Origin: an uncultured Chlorobiaceae bacterium | GTDB taxonomy: Bacteria; Bacteroidota; Chlorobiia; Chlorobiales; Chlorobiaceae | DNA: 44,999 nt | Direction: 5' to 3' | Assembly: GCA_903869365.1 (NCBI GenBank) | Contig: CAIPYV010000001.1 | Location: 1 to 44,999 of the forward strand | Shown here: positions 29,263 through 36,855 of the stretch, piece by piece | Position numbering within the stretch: the stretch's first letter is position 1 | Layout of the letters: every line of letters begins with the position of its first letter | Program-made: the position numbers and the translations under genes | Notes under the pieces: generated by a model | What the model was told of the DNA's origin: nothing | Seen by the model: the letters and a program-made list of their open reading frames with translations, nothing else | Database searches by the model: none

Positions 29263-30585
29263 ATGATCTATTTCAGTACCAATAAATCATCTGTACCGGT
29301 TTCTATAAAAAAAGCCACCCTTGAAGGACTTGCTCCCGACGGTGGCCTCTACATCCCCTCTGAAATTCCTCACTTTTCACCGGAGGAGCTGGCTCTGCTT
29401 GAAGGCGCCACCTTCAACAACATCGCTTTTGCCATTGCAAAAAAATTCATTGGTGGAGAAATCCCCCTCAATCAGCTCAGCGATATGATTGAGAGTTGCT
29501 ATCCCTTTGATACCCCGATAGTCAAGCTTGATACAGAAACCTTTATTGAAGAGCTTTTCTGCGGTCCGACACTGGCTTTCAAAGATTACGGCGCGCGCTT
29601 TCTTGCCAGACTGACCGGCTATTTTGCAGCAGAAGAGGAACAGCTGATTACCGTGCTTGTTGCAACATCTGGAGATACAGGCAGCGCAGTTGCTTACGGA
29701 TTTCAGGGTATTCCAAACACGCGGGTTGTTCTTCTCTACCCTTCAGGCAAAGTAAGCCGCCTGCAGGAACAGCAACTGACTACAGCCGGAGACAATGTTC
29801 ACGCCCTTGAAGTCAAAGGCGATTTTGATGACTGCCAGCGCATGGTAAAACAGGCATTTATTGATCCTGACCTTAAAGAACGCCTGACACTCACCTCAGC
29901 TAACTCGATCAATATATCGAGACTGATTCCTCAGTCATTCTATTATGCATGGGCATCACTGCAGCTCAAAGAACTCTATGGTTACCATGACTCTCTCTTT
30001 TCTGTACCAAGCGGCAATTACGGAAACCTTACCGCTGGTATCCTTGCAAAACGAATGGGGTTTCCGATAAGTCACTTTATTGCCGCCTCAAATGCCAACG
30101 ACAGCGTAACCCGCTATCTTGATGATGGACGCTATGATCCTCGTCCAACGATCACGACACGCTCTACAGCAATGGATGTAGGCAACCCGAGCAATTTCGC
30201 ACGACTCAACTACTTCTACGGTAACGACCATAGAGCTATGGGTAAAGATATCACAGGAATTGCCGTGTCGGATGAAGAAACCTTCGCAACAATCAGATTG
30301 GTGTACGACCGATTCGGTTATATCATGGATCCCCATACAGCCGTCGCTTTCCGTGCATTGGAACGATACATAGCCTCAGGCATCCATGCGCACAAAGCAG
30401 GCATTGTCCTGTCAACTGCCCATCCTGCAAAATTCCTTGAGGTTCTTCAAGATGCGCTCGACAAAGAAATAGAGATTCCCGAACGCCTGCTGGAAGTGCT
30501 CGAAAAAAAGAAAAGGGCAACCCTCATCAGTTCCGAGTACAGCGAGCTCGCATCCTTTCTCAACGAGCTCAAACAGTCGCCATGA
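29263..30585 (+). CDS. thrC: Threonine synthase
   Basis: ThrC converts O-phosphohomoserine to threonine using pyridoxal phosphate. The start at 29263 gives MIYFSTNKSSVPVSIKKATL and 440 residues. An upstream start at 29179 would overlap thrB heavily. The PLP lysine is in AFKDYGARF. The phosphate-binding block VATSGDTGSAVAYGFQG follows, and SVPSGNYGNLTAGILAKRMG lies in the second half. Length fits the long E. coli-type enzyme. Its last four bases overlap plsC (ATGA). Confidence 0.95.
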   Translation: MIYFSTNKSSVPVSIKKATLEGLAPDGGLYIPSEIPHFSPEELALLEGATFNNIAFAIAKKFIGGEIPLNQLSDMIESCYPFDTPIVKLDTETFIEELFCGPTLAFKDYGARFLARLTGYFAAEEEQLITVLVATSGDTGSAVAYGFQGIPNTRVVLLYPSGKVSRLQEQQLTTAGDNVHALEVKGDFDDCQRMVKQAFIDPDLKERLTLTSANSINISRLIPQSFYYAWASLQLKELYGYHDSLFSVPSGNYGNLTAGILAKRMGFPISHFIAASNANDSVTRYLDDGRYDPRPTITTRSTAMDVGNPSNFARLNYFYGNDHRAMGKDITGIAVSDEETFATIRLVYDRFGYIMDPHTAVAFRALERYIASGIHAHKAGIVLSTAHPAKFLEVLQDALDKEIEIPERLLEVLEKKKRATLISSEYSELASFLNELKQSP

Positions 30586-31307
30586 ACAATCGCGGAATAA
30601 ACTTCAGAACCCTTTTATTTTTTTTTATCCTGATACCAGTGATGTTTTTCGGGTTACTCTATTCATTGCTGGTCAACATTGTCGATCCAACCGGTGACAG
30701 CTTCCATAAAATAACCGCCTGGTGGGGCCGTTTCAGTGCAAAACTCTTCGGCATTGCAATTGAAGTAACCGGCCAGGAAAACTACAGTCCCGAACATAAC
30801 TACCTTGTCGTCAGCAACCATGCCGGTATGGCCGATATTCCGCTGCTGCTTGGGAGCATGCACCTCAACCTGCGTTTTGTGGCAAAAGAAGAACTTGGCA
30901 GAATACCGATATTCGGCCATGTCATAAAACAGGCCGGCTTTGTCATGATCAAGCGAGGACAGAACAGGGAGGCACTGAAAAGCCTTTTAGCCGCAAGCGA
31001 AGTTTTAAAAAGCGGGCGTTCCGTCCATATTTTTCCCGAGGGTACCCGTTCGGTAGACGGAAAACTACTTCCGTTCAAGCGAGGAGCATTTCTTGTCGCC
31101 CAAAAAGGAGGAACTCCCGTACTGCCAGTCACTATCATAGGGAGCCATCTGATCACCCCGAAAAAAAGCCTGAAAATCAACAAGGGTAAAATCAGGATCA
31201 TCATTGCCCCCCCTCTTCAGCCAGCCAGTTTCAAGAGCGTTGAAGAACTTCGAGATGCATCCTCAAAAATCATCGCCAATAACCTCACCCGTTACAGCAG
31301 CAACTAA
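30582..31307 (+). CDS. plsC: 1-acyl-sn-glycerol-3-phosphate acyltransferase
   Basis: PlsC makes phosphatidic acid from lysophosphatidic acid at the cytoplasmic membrane. The 241-residue protein has a hydrophobic N-terminal anchor (about residues 10-32). The acyltransferase motifs are [10 protein letters not shown] (HX4D), [21 protein letters not shown] (substrate binding) and LPVTIIGSH. Its ATG lies inside the thrC stop (ATGA), suggesting translational coupling. Its 3' end overlaps the convergent ribH by four bases, so no room exists for a terminator between them. Confidence 0.93.
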   Translation: MNNRGINFRTLLFFFILIPVMFFGLLYSLLVNIVDPTGDSFHKITAWWGRFSAKLFGIAIEVTGQENYSPEHNYLVVSNHAGMADIPLLLGSMHLNLRFVAKEELGRIPIFGHVIKQAGFVMIKRGQNREALKSLLAASEVLKSGRSVHIFPEGTRSVDGKLLPFKRGAFLVAQKGGTPVLPVTIIGSHLITPKKSLKINKGKIRIIIAPPLQPASFKSVEELRDASSKIIANNLTRYSSN

Positions 31308-31771
31308 ATCTGCCGGTAAAGGTTCGCCATCTCAATGGCAGTCATGGCAGCATCAAAGCCCTTGTTGCCAGCTTTCGTTCCGGCACGCTCTATAGCCTGT
31401 TCAATATTTTCCGTGGTAAGAACACCGAAAGAGATCGGGATCATGGTATCCAGAGCAACCTGGGCAATACCCTTGGTCGCTTCAGCCGCAATGACATCAA
31501 AATGAGGCGTGGAACCTCTGATAATAACACCAAGAGTAATGATCGCATCATAGTTACCCGTAACGGCAACCTTTTTAGCGACTAAAGGAAGTTCAAAAGC
31601 ACCGGGACACCGAACAATGGTAATATTCTCCTCCGATCCTCCATGACGGCGAATGCAATCCAGAGCACCCTCAACAAGCTTCTGCCCTATAAAATCATTA
31701 AAGCGCGACACAACCACTGCGAACCTGATATCCTTTGCGCTCAATACTCCTTCAATCTGCTTAATCGTCAT
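31304..31771 (-). CDS. ribH: 6,7-dimethyl-8-ribityllumazine synthase
   Basis: RibH condenses the pyrimidine precursor with dihydroxybutanone phosphate to give the riboflavin precursor. It usually assembles into icosahedral shells or pentamers. The 155-residue protein has the substrate pocket motifs [42 protein letters not shown] and [15 protein letters not shown]. The C-terminus holds the family's [14 protein letters not shown]. It follows gmhA by 25 bp on the same strand. Confidence 0.96.
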   Translation of the reverse strand: MTIKQIEGVLSAKDIRFAVVVSRFNDFIGQKLVEGALDCIRRHGGSEENITIVRCPGAFELPLVAKKVAVTGNYDAIITLGVIIRGSTPHFDVIAAEATKGIAQVALDTMIPISFGVLTTENIEQAIERAGTKAGNKGFDAAMTAIEMANLYRQI

Positions 31772-31796
31772 AGCCAGCTTCTTTTTTTAGTTATTT

Positions 31797-32432
31797 CTAC
31801 GAACGGCAATACCCGAGTATCCGCTCAACAAGATCAATGATAACATGACCAATAGTAATATGGCACTCCTGAACCCTGTCTGCGGAACCTGAATGAGGCA
31901 CAATAATTTCAAGATCAGCCGATCCTTTCAACACGCCGCCATCGCCGCCAAGCAGTGCAATGGTTTTCATCCCATGCTCCCGCGCATAGTCCAAAGCATT
32001 AACCACACTTTTACTGTTTCCGCTGGTAGAAAGACCAAGCAGAATATCCCCTTCACGACCATAAGCCTCAACCAGCCTGGCAAAGACCGCATCATAACCA
32101 AGGTCGTTCGCCCCTGCCGTCATGGCCGATGTATCGGTTGAAAGCGCCATGGCCGGAAGCGCAGGCCGCTGAACACTGCTGCGATACCGTATAGTCAACT
32201 CCGTGGCAAGATGCTGGGCATCAGCCGCACTCCCTCCATTACCACAGAGAAGCACTTTTCCGCCAGCCTCAAACGTATCGGCCATCATTTTTGCCATGGC
32301 AACAATAACCGCACTCTCCTGCCGCGCCACACTCTCCTTGAGTCGAGCACTATAGAGCATGGTATCGAGTACGATTTCCTCTAACCGAGTACGATCGGTC
32401 AACCCGTCGGAACAGCGGCACTGCCTGGCCAT
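31797..32432 (-). CDS. gmhA: Sedoheptulose-7-phosphate isomerase / SIS-domain phosphoheptose isomerase
   Basis: GmhA converts sedoheptulose 7-phosphate to D-glycero-D-manno-heptose 7-phosphate for the lipopolysaccharide core. The SIS domain is clear: [56 protein letters not shown] and the C-terminal [17 protein letters not shown]. The full frame gives 211 residues. A start at the methionine of [10 protein letters not shown] (residue 25) would be nearer the usual length, and neither has a good ribosome-binding site. It is co-directional with ribH. Confidence 0.88.
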   Translation of the reverse strand: MARQCRCSDGLTDRTRLEEIVLDTMLYSARLKESVARQESAVIVAMAKMMADTFEAGGKVLLCGNGGSAADAQHLATELTIRYRSSVQRPALPAMALSTDTSAMTAGANDLGYDAVFARLVEAYGREGDILLGLSTSGNSKSVVNALDYAREHGMKTIALLGGDGGVLKGSADLEIIVPHSGSADRVQECHITIGHVIIDLVERILGYCRS

Positions 32433-32553
32433 AAAATCGATGTTAAAAAAATATGAATGGATACAGTCGTGAAATATAGTGAAAAAATAAAAGCCACCTC
32501 ATCAAGCTCACCGCCAATTGCCTCTGACCGTTATTTTTAGAGCGCATAAAACA

Positions 32554-32817
32554 TCATCCATCTGAATCAAAGATATCAATCACCTGTTCCGAAACCAGCG
32601 CCTTGTCGATCACCTGACGAATGGTGGTTTCGATAGCTTCATTGCTGTAAACACTCTCTGTGCCATCAAAATTTGGCAAGACGTGCCTTCACCGCCTGAA
32701 AAAAGCCAACCTCATCTTTTACGCCCATTGCCTGTTGCTATAGCGCTTCCGGCCATCGGCAAGCCCGAGAATATGTTCTTCAGCAGCAAGAATGAGCGAG
32801 AGCTTTTTGGCGGTATC
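32554..32817 (-). pseudogene. hsdR: 3' remnant of a type I restriction endonuclease gene
   Basis: Reading the minus strand from 32817, the frames give DTAKKLSLILAAEEHILGLA and ADGRKRYSNRQWA, ending at a stop at 32719-32721. A shifted frame then gives KDEVGFFQAVKARLAKF, and after one extra T it continues as FDGTESVYSNEAIETTIRQV and IDKALVSEQVIDIFDSDG, stopping at 32554-32556. I recognise this as the helical C-terminal end of HsdR proteins. At least two frameshifts are present and the DEAD helicase and nuclease parts are missing. It is joined directly to an hsdM fragment with no hsdS between them. Confidence 0.7.
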
Positions 32818-33311
32818 GGCAAGGTTTATCTTTGCCAGCCGCCAGGTTGTCTGATTGCTCTCCTGACCATAGATGGAGATATTGTTCACGCGGCCCTGAT
32901 GCTCTTTGATAAAGCGTTCCGATTGCACAAACATCCCGCCGGAGCCGTTACAGGAATCCAGCACGCGCCCCTTGTAGGGCTCAAGCATGGCTACCAGCAG
33001 CTCCACAATGCTGCGAGGGGTAAGCATGGGATGTTCTTTTTCGATTGAGACCACCGCGCTACTGGCGGCACAAAAAAAATATTTTCCGCCTTGTATTCGT
33101 CCTTATCTTCAGGATCAGCCCCAGTATACTCGCCTTCACCTTTCTGGAGTCGGGCATACATCTCCTCAAAAGAATCCGAAATGTATTTCAGAAACATCAA
33201 CCCAAGCACCACATGCTTGTACTCTGCCGCATCAATATTCCTCCGCAAACTTATCGGCTGCTTTTCTATCGGTTCTTCCTTGGCCTCTTTTACTGCTTTG
33301 GTTTTTGCCAT
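32818..33311 (-). pseudogene. hsdM: Fragmented type I restriction-modification methyltransferase gene
   Basis: The ATG at 33311 begins [17 protein letters not shown], then [20 protein letters not shown] and [16 protein letters not shown], the N-terminal domain of HsdM. Near 33060 the frame shifts and the product resumes as [20 protein letters not shown], skipping about 80 residues. It then reads the SAM-binding region with DSCNGSGGMF in place of the expected DPCCGSGGMF, and ends at QESNQTTWRLAKINLA. The catalytic NPPF/Y motif is absent. No active methyltransferase can be made. The order hsdM then hsdR on one strand suggests one collapsed operon. Confidence 0.8.
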
Positions 33312-33375
33312 GGGTGGTGGTAATCCTGGGTGTTGTGTTGCAATCTCTTGCGCGCTGAAAGGTGCTATACTTTGC

Positions 33376-33651
33376 TCATTTTTCAAGTTCACGGTCAAGT
33401 CGTTCCTTGAGAAAAATTTTCAAAAGCGATTGGTACGGAACATCACGCTCATTTGCTAACATCTTCAACCGGTTCAACATCGGTTCCGGCAGACGAAGAG
33501 AGATGGTTTTCAGTGTTGGTTTCAGGTTAGGAAAAATAGCTTTCCCTGCTTTTTCCCAATCCACATAGTCTGCAGAGTCATGAGAAGACCAAAATGCTTG
33601 TTCTTCAATTTCACTCTCGAATTCAGGAATCGCTCTCTTCTCTCTTTTCAT
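33376..33651 (-). CDS. brnA: BrnA/CopG-type antitoxin
   Basis: This 91-residue protein matches the CopG-type antitoxin family that partners BrnT toxins. The N-terminal part [20 protein letters not shown] is the toxin-facing signature of this group. The C-terminal half ([19 protein letters not shown]) is a ribbon-helix-helix DNA-binding domain. The start lies 29 bp inside the upstream brnT gene, so the two are translationally linked. Toxin first, antitoxin second is the usual order for this system. It should bind the operator upstream of brnT. Confidence 0.85.
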   Translation of the reverse strand: MKREKRAIPEFESEIEEQAFWSSHDSADYVDWEKAGKAIFPNLKPTLKTISLRLPEPMLNRLKMLANERDVPYQSLLKIFLKERLDRELEK

Positions 33652-33931
33652 AAATAGTCTTCTCCTTGTTGCTCATATCTCTTGCCGAGATAACCCGAAT
33701 AGTATCTTTACGAATGGTAAAAACAACGAAAAGACGACGTCCCCCATTTGTTTTACCCAGTGCGAAGTGTCGTTTCTCAGTTCTTGAATGTTTTTTATCG
33801 TCAGCAAGAATAAGCGGCTGATTGAAAAATATTTCTTCGCATTCAGAGGTTGATACACTGTGTTTCTCCCAGTTCTTGAGAAAATTACCACTGTCCCACT
33901 GAAACCCCTGGACGTCATCAAAAATGTTCAT
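33623..33931 (-). CDS. brnT: BrnT-family ribonuclease toxin
   Basis: This 102-residue protein resembles BrnT, a RelE-fold RNase toxin that blocks translation in stress. Visible features are the N-terminal FQWDSGNFLKNWEKHSVSTS, EEIFFNQPLILADDKKHSRT, then RHFALGKTNGGRRLFVVFTI and the closing [19 protein letters not shown]. All are characteristic of the family. It appears complete and its partner antitoxin is intact, so this is probably a working toxin-antitoxin pair. It sits between broken genes in an accessory patch next to hemE. Confidence 0.85.
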   Translation of the reverse strand: MNIFDDVQGFQWDSGNFLKNWEKHSVSTSECEEIFFNQPLILADDKKHSRTEKRHFALGKTNGGRRLFVVFTIRKDTIRVISARDMSNKEKTIYEKREESDS

Positions 33932-33939
33932 GACAAAAT

Positions 33940-33980
33940 TGTATATTTGTAGAATATACAGGATGATATGAAAAGTTCAA
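33940..33980 (-). promoter_or_regulatory. brnT promoter with palindromic operator over the -10 box
   Basis: On the minus strand TTGAAC (33975-33980) and TATATT (33953-33958) are spaced by 16 bp. The -10 box lies in a perfect 8-bp inverted repeat, TGTATATT (33940-33947) and AATATACA (33953-33960), with a 5-nt centre. The palindrome begins 9 bp upstream of the brnT ATG. Binding of the BrnT-BrnA complex here would block RNA polymerase, as known for this family. Confidence 0.65.
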
Positions 33981-34032
33981 ACACATTCAGGAGGTTGCCT
34001 CCTTATCTGCACTTTCATTCAGATTATTTTCT

Positions 34033-34082
34033 ATAAAAAAACTCCGTCCCATGCATAACATCAGGCTGAGTCAAATGGCGGA
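34033..34082. repeat. Degenerate copy of the hemE terminator (direct repeat 1)
   Basis: Bases 34033-34082 match 34735-34784 in the same orientation, offset by 702 bp. Shared blocks include ATAAAAAAACTCCG and CATGCATAACATCAGGC. Weaker similarity continues towards the hemE stop codon. Point differences break the stem in this copy. A run of nine C residues lies just beyond, at 34108-34116. Confidence 0.8.
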
Positions 34083-34147
34083 AAAAAGATTAATGTTTTA
34101 CTGACTGCCCCCCCCCTTTTATCAATCTTGCTGAAAAATGATAAATA

Positions 34148-34199
34148 CCTTGATATCTATCATAATGGCATCTATATTTCGGTAAATTTACTATCAAGG
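34148..34199 (+). promoter_or_regulatory. vapB promoter flanked by an inverted repeat
   Basis: TTGATA (34150-34155) and TATATT (34173-34178) are separated by 17 bp, the optimal spacing, 30 bp upstream of the vapB start. CCTTGATA (34148-34155) and TATCAAGG (34192-34199) are perfect inverted repeats enclosing the promoter. They may be operator half-sites for VapB; that is inferred. Confidence 0.55.
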
Positions 34200-34207
34200 A
34201 TGGAATC

Positions 34208-34459
34208 ATGCCAGCCACAGCTAAAATTTTTATATCCGGACGAAGTCAAGCCATCAGGTTACCGAAGGAGTTTCGCTTTGAAGGCACAGAGGTATTTATC
34301 CGTCGTGATGCCATTTCCGGTGATGTCATTTTATCTCAACATCCTGATTCATGGACCGGACTGTTCGCGCTTGACGAAACGACTGAAGTACCTGCAGATT
34401 TTATGAATGCTGAGGATCGAAAGCAATCTGATCATCTTCGTGATCCTTTTGAGGAGTAG
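34208..34459 (+). CDS. vapB: VapB-family antitoxin (AbrB/SpoVT fold)
   Basis: This 83-residue protein has the swapped-hairpin DNA-binding domain of VapB at residues 1 to about 50 ([19 protein letters not shown], then [17 protein letters not shown]). The C-terminal tail (about 52-83) normally wraps the VapC toxin. The ribosome-binding site AAGGATGGAATC precedes the ATG. The gene looks intact, but its toxin partner directly downstream lacks its middle. It is therefore probably an orphan antitoxin that may still repress its own promoter. Confidence 0.85.
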   Translation: MPATAKIFISGRSQAIRLPKEFRFEGTEVFIRRDAISGDVILSQHPDSWTGLFALDETTEVPADFMNAEDRKQSDHLRDPFEE

Positions 34460-34464
34460 AAAGA

Positions 34465-34635
34465 GTGAACCTCTACATGCTGGATACCAATATTACAAGT
34501 CACATTATCAAGGGAGATATTGCTCGTGTTCGTGAACGACTTGTGGCAGTGCCGATACACCGTGTTGTAGTTTCTTCAGTCACACAGGCTGAATTACTCT
34601 ATGGCCTGACAATAGAAAACTGGACTACACCCTAA
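34465..34635 (+). pseudogene. vapC: VapC PIN-domain toxin gene with internal deletion
   Basis: A GTG at 34465, 5 bp after the vapB stop, opens a 56-residue frame. It starts [20 protein letters not shown], the VapC N-terminus with the first catalytic Asp. It continues through [11 protein letters not shown], which supplies the conserved Glu. It then jumps to LTIENWTTP and stops. VapC proteins are about 130 residues and commonly end with a sequence like GLxVENW. The junction near 34605 therefore looks like an in-frame loss of about 80 residues, including the two later acidic residues of the active site. The product should be inactive. Confidence 0.75.
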
Positions 34636-34734
34636 AGCAATGGCCTTTGATGCTTTTTCTATCCCTTTTACCATACCTTTCTCAATGTTTTTTTCTGCTC
34701 CAGAGGCGATAATGCGAAATATGCAAAAACGCAG

Positions 34735-34784
34735 ATAAAAAAACTCCGCCTCATGCATAACATCAGGCGGAGTTAAAAAACGGG
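34735..34784 (-). terminator. Intrinsic terminator of hemE (direct repeat 2)
   Basis: AACTCCGCCT (34742-34751) and AGGCGGAGTT (34765-34774) form a 10-bp stem with a 13-nt loop. On the minus strand the stem is followed by a T-rich run completing seven T residues. It lies about 30 bp after the hemE stop codon. The same segment is duplicated in degenerate form at 34033-34082. Bases 34636-34734 hold no recognisable gene. Confidence 0.85.
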
Positions 34785-34804
34785 AAAGAGAGTGATACGT
34801 TCAC

Positions 34805-35860
34805 TTAGTGGTACTGGGCGCTCTCTTCTTTAACGAATTCCACAAGTAGCTTCAGATGTTCAGGATTCATATCAGGCAGAATTCCGTGACCGAGGTTGAA
34901 AACGTGGCCTGAATGTTCGGTATGCTGACCGAAAGATTTGAGAATCTTGGAAGCTTCAGCCTTGATTCTTTCAGGCGTACCATAAAGTACCGTCGGATCG
35001 AGGTTACCCTGAAGAGCAACGCGGTCAGCAAGTTCAGTTCGTGCTTTGCCGATATCAATACCCCAACCGAGTCCCATGGCATCACAGCCGGTATCGGCGA
35101 TATCGGAAAGAATGGTATTGCAATCCTTTGAGAAAACAATAACCGGAGTATCAGGATGTTTGGCTTTAATCGCCTGTACGGTCTCCTTGATATATGGAAG
35201 AGCGTATTCGCGATAATCATCCTCGGAAAGTGCACTTGCCCATGAATCAAAAATCTGGATGGCATCGGCTCCTGCTTCAATCTGCTTCAGCACATAAGCG
35301 GTAATGACACTTGAAATTTTGCTGAGAAGCGAATGGGCCATTGCTGGCTCACGATACATCATCTGCTTGGCATAAGCGTAGTTTTTGGAACCTCCGCCTT
35401 CAACCGCATAGGTAAAGAGTGTCCATGCCGCTCCAGTAAATCCAATAAGAGGAACACGGTTGTCAAGCTCTTTTTTGGTCATACGGAGAGCATCCATCAC
35501 ATAACCGAGTTTTTCATCGATATCAGGAACAATCAGTTTGTCGATATCAGCCTGGGAACGGATAGGAGGAGTAAGTCTGATTCCTTTGGATTCGATAATC
35601 TCGACATTCATGCCCATGGCTTCATTAATGACAAGAATATCGGAAAAAATAATAGCGGCATCCACACCCATCAATTCAACAGGCTGAATAGTTACCTCGG
35701 TTGCCAGCTCCGGGGTTTTACAGAGCGTTAAGAAATCTGTTTTTTCCCTGACAGCACGATACTCCGGTAAATAACGTCCGGCCTGCCTCATTACCCAGAT
35801 TGGCGTCCGGGAACATGGCTGACGCTTTAATGCCCGGAGAAAAAGATCATTTTTGAGCAT
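34805..35860 (-). CDS. hemE: Uroporphyrinogen decarboxylase
   Basis: HemE removes four carboxyl groups from uroporphyrinogen III to give coproporphyrinogen III, on the path to heme and bacteriochlorophyll. The ATG at 35860 gives MLKNDLFLRALKRQPCSRTP and 351 residues. An upstream TTG at 35869 is less likely. Signatures are PIWVMRQAGRYLPEYR, the catalytic aspartate region (DAAIIFSDIL), GFTGAAWTLFTYAVEGGGSK, and GWGIDIGKAR and LGHGILPD towards the end. It appears complete and has its own terminator. Confidence 0.96.
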   Translation of the reverse strand: MLKNDLFLRALKRQPCSRTPIWVMRQAGRYLPEYRAVREKTDFLTLCKTPELATEVTIQPVELMGVDAAIIFSDILVINEAMGMNVEIIESKGIRLTPPIRSQADIDKLIVPDIDEKLGYVMDALRMTKKELDNRVPLIGFTGAAWTLFTYAVEGGGSKNYAYAKQMMYREPAMAHSLLSKISSVITAYVLKQIEAGADAIQIFDSWASALSEDDYREYALPYIKETVQAIKAKHPDTPVIVFSKDCNTILSDIADTGCDAMGLGWGIDIGKARTELADRVALQGNLDPTVLYGTPERIKAEASKILKSFGQHTEHSGHVFNLGHGILPDMNPEHLKLLVEFVKEESAQYH

Positions 35861-35989
35861 GCAATGCAATAATTTGATGGGTTAAACAAACAAGAACCCC
35901 CTCAGAATATCCGGTAATCCCCCGGCTGAGAGCAAAGTAAAAGTGCAAAGTTACGTTTTTTCAGCCTTTTATTAAAACTTTCCGAAAGA

Positions 35990-36838
35990 TCAGCACACAA
36001 TATGCCTTTTAATACCAAGCTGCTTTGCTGTGTAGCCAAGAGCCAGGCCAACCATTTCAGAAATATGAAAAACAGGAATAGAACTGTCGATGTGTGCCTG
36101 TTTGAGCGCCTTGGACTGATAGCCATCCAGTACCGTATGACAGAGCGGGCAGGGAGTTACAATAAAATCAGCTTTCGCATTGATCGCCTCTTCAAGCGCT
36201 TCAGCCGCAACATTGAGCGATTCTTCCTCAGCAACCAGAAGAGTATGAAAGCCGCAACAACGGTTTTTATGCTCAAAAGGAATAGTTTGTCCGCCAAGAG
36301 CCTCAATCAGCTGGTCGAGTGAACTTGGTGCAAGAGGATTATCCCTGCCGAGAACGGTTGAGGGCCTGAGAATATGACAGCCATAAAAGGGAGCAATCCG
36401 GTAATTTTTCAGAGGGACCTTTACCTTTGACTTGATGGTGTCCAGCCCGACATCGTCAACCAGTACCCACAAAAGATGCCGCACCTCGGAAGTACCACGA
36501 TATTCAAGCCCTTCCTGTTTCAGAATGTCATTGACCTCTTTTTTCAGTGCAGGCGTTTCATCAAGTTTTTTCTTTGCGGTACGAATTGTCATCAGACAGG
36601 TATTGCAGGAAACAATAAGATCAAGACCCAATTTTTCGGCAAGTGCAATATTGCGCGCATTGACCAGAGCAAAATGTTTCGGGCTGACATAGTCAAGATT
36701 ACTGCCGCCGCAGCATGTCCCTTCATGGAGCTTGACAAACTCAAGATCAAGGTCTTTCTGCCAAAAATCGATCGAGCGGTCCAGTTCTTTCGTCATGGAC
36801 TCATTGATGCAGCTCATATAATATGCGTATCGCTTCAT
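35990..36838 (-). CDS. sdhE: HdrB-like subunit of succinate dehydrogenase/fumarate reductase (SdhE type)
   Basis: This 282-residue protein has two cysteine-rich CCG domains like heterodisulfide reductase subunit B. The first shows HEGTCCGGSNLDY with the nearby SCNTCLMT, the second shows FYGCHIL, NRCCGFHTLL and TPCPLCHTVLDG. In non-classical (class E) succinate:quinone oxidoreductases this subunit replaces the membrane anchors and handles electron exchange with the quinone pool. It is the third gene after the flavoprotein and iron-sulfur subunits, 17 bp downstream. In a green sulfur bacterium the complex should reduce fumarate in the reductive TCA cycle. Confidence 0.87.
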   Translation of the reverse strand: MKRYAYYMSCINESMTKELDRSIDFWQKDLDLEFVKLHEGTCCGGSNLDYVSPKHFALVNARNIALAEKLGLDLIVSCNTCLMTIRTAKKKLDETPALKKEVNDILKQEGLEYRGTSEVRHLLWVLVDDVGLDTIKSKVKVPLKNYRIAPFYGCHILRPSTVLGRDNPLAPSSLDQLIEALGGQTIPFEHKNRCCGFHTLLVAEEESLNVAAEALEEAINAKADFIVTPCPLCHTVLDGYQSKALKQAHIDSSIPVFHISEMVGLALGYTAKQLGIKRHIVC

Positions 36839-36855
36839 CCAGCAGTTCTCCCTTG

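Noticed and set aside
34108-34116. Run of nine C residues before vapB as a phase-variation switch
   Set aside because: It lies outside any gene and well upstream of the promoter elements, so slippage would have no clear effect.
32554-34635. A novel multi-gene defence island
   Set aside because: The restriction genes are broken, and the toxin-antitoxin genes belong to known families, so no new working system is supported.
34640-34720. Minus-strand reading AEKNIEKGMVKGIEKASKAI, like the Glu/Lys-Gly repeats near the end of PD-(D/E)XK transposase-like proteins
   Set aside because: It is too short and low in complexity to assign; no catalytic part is present nearby.
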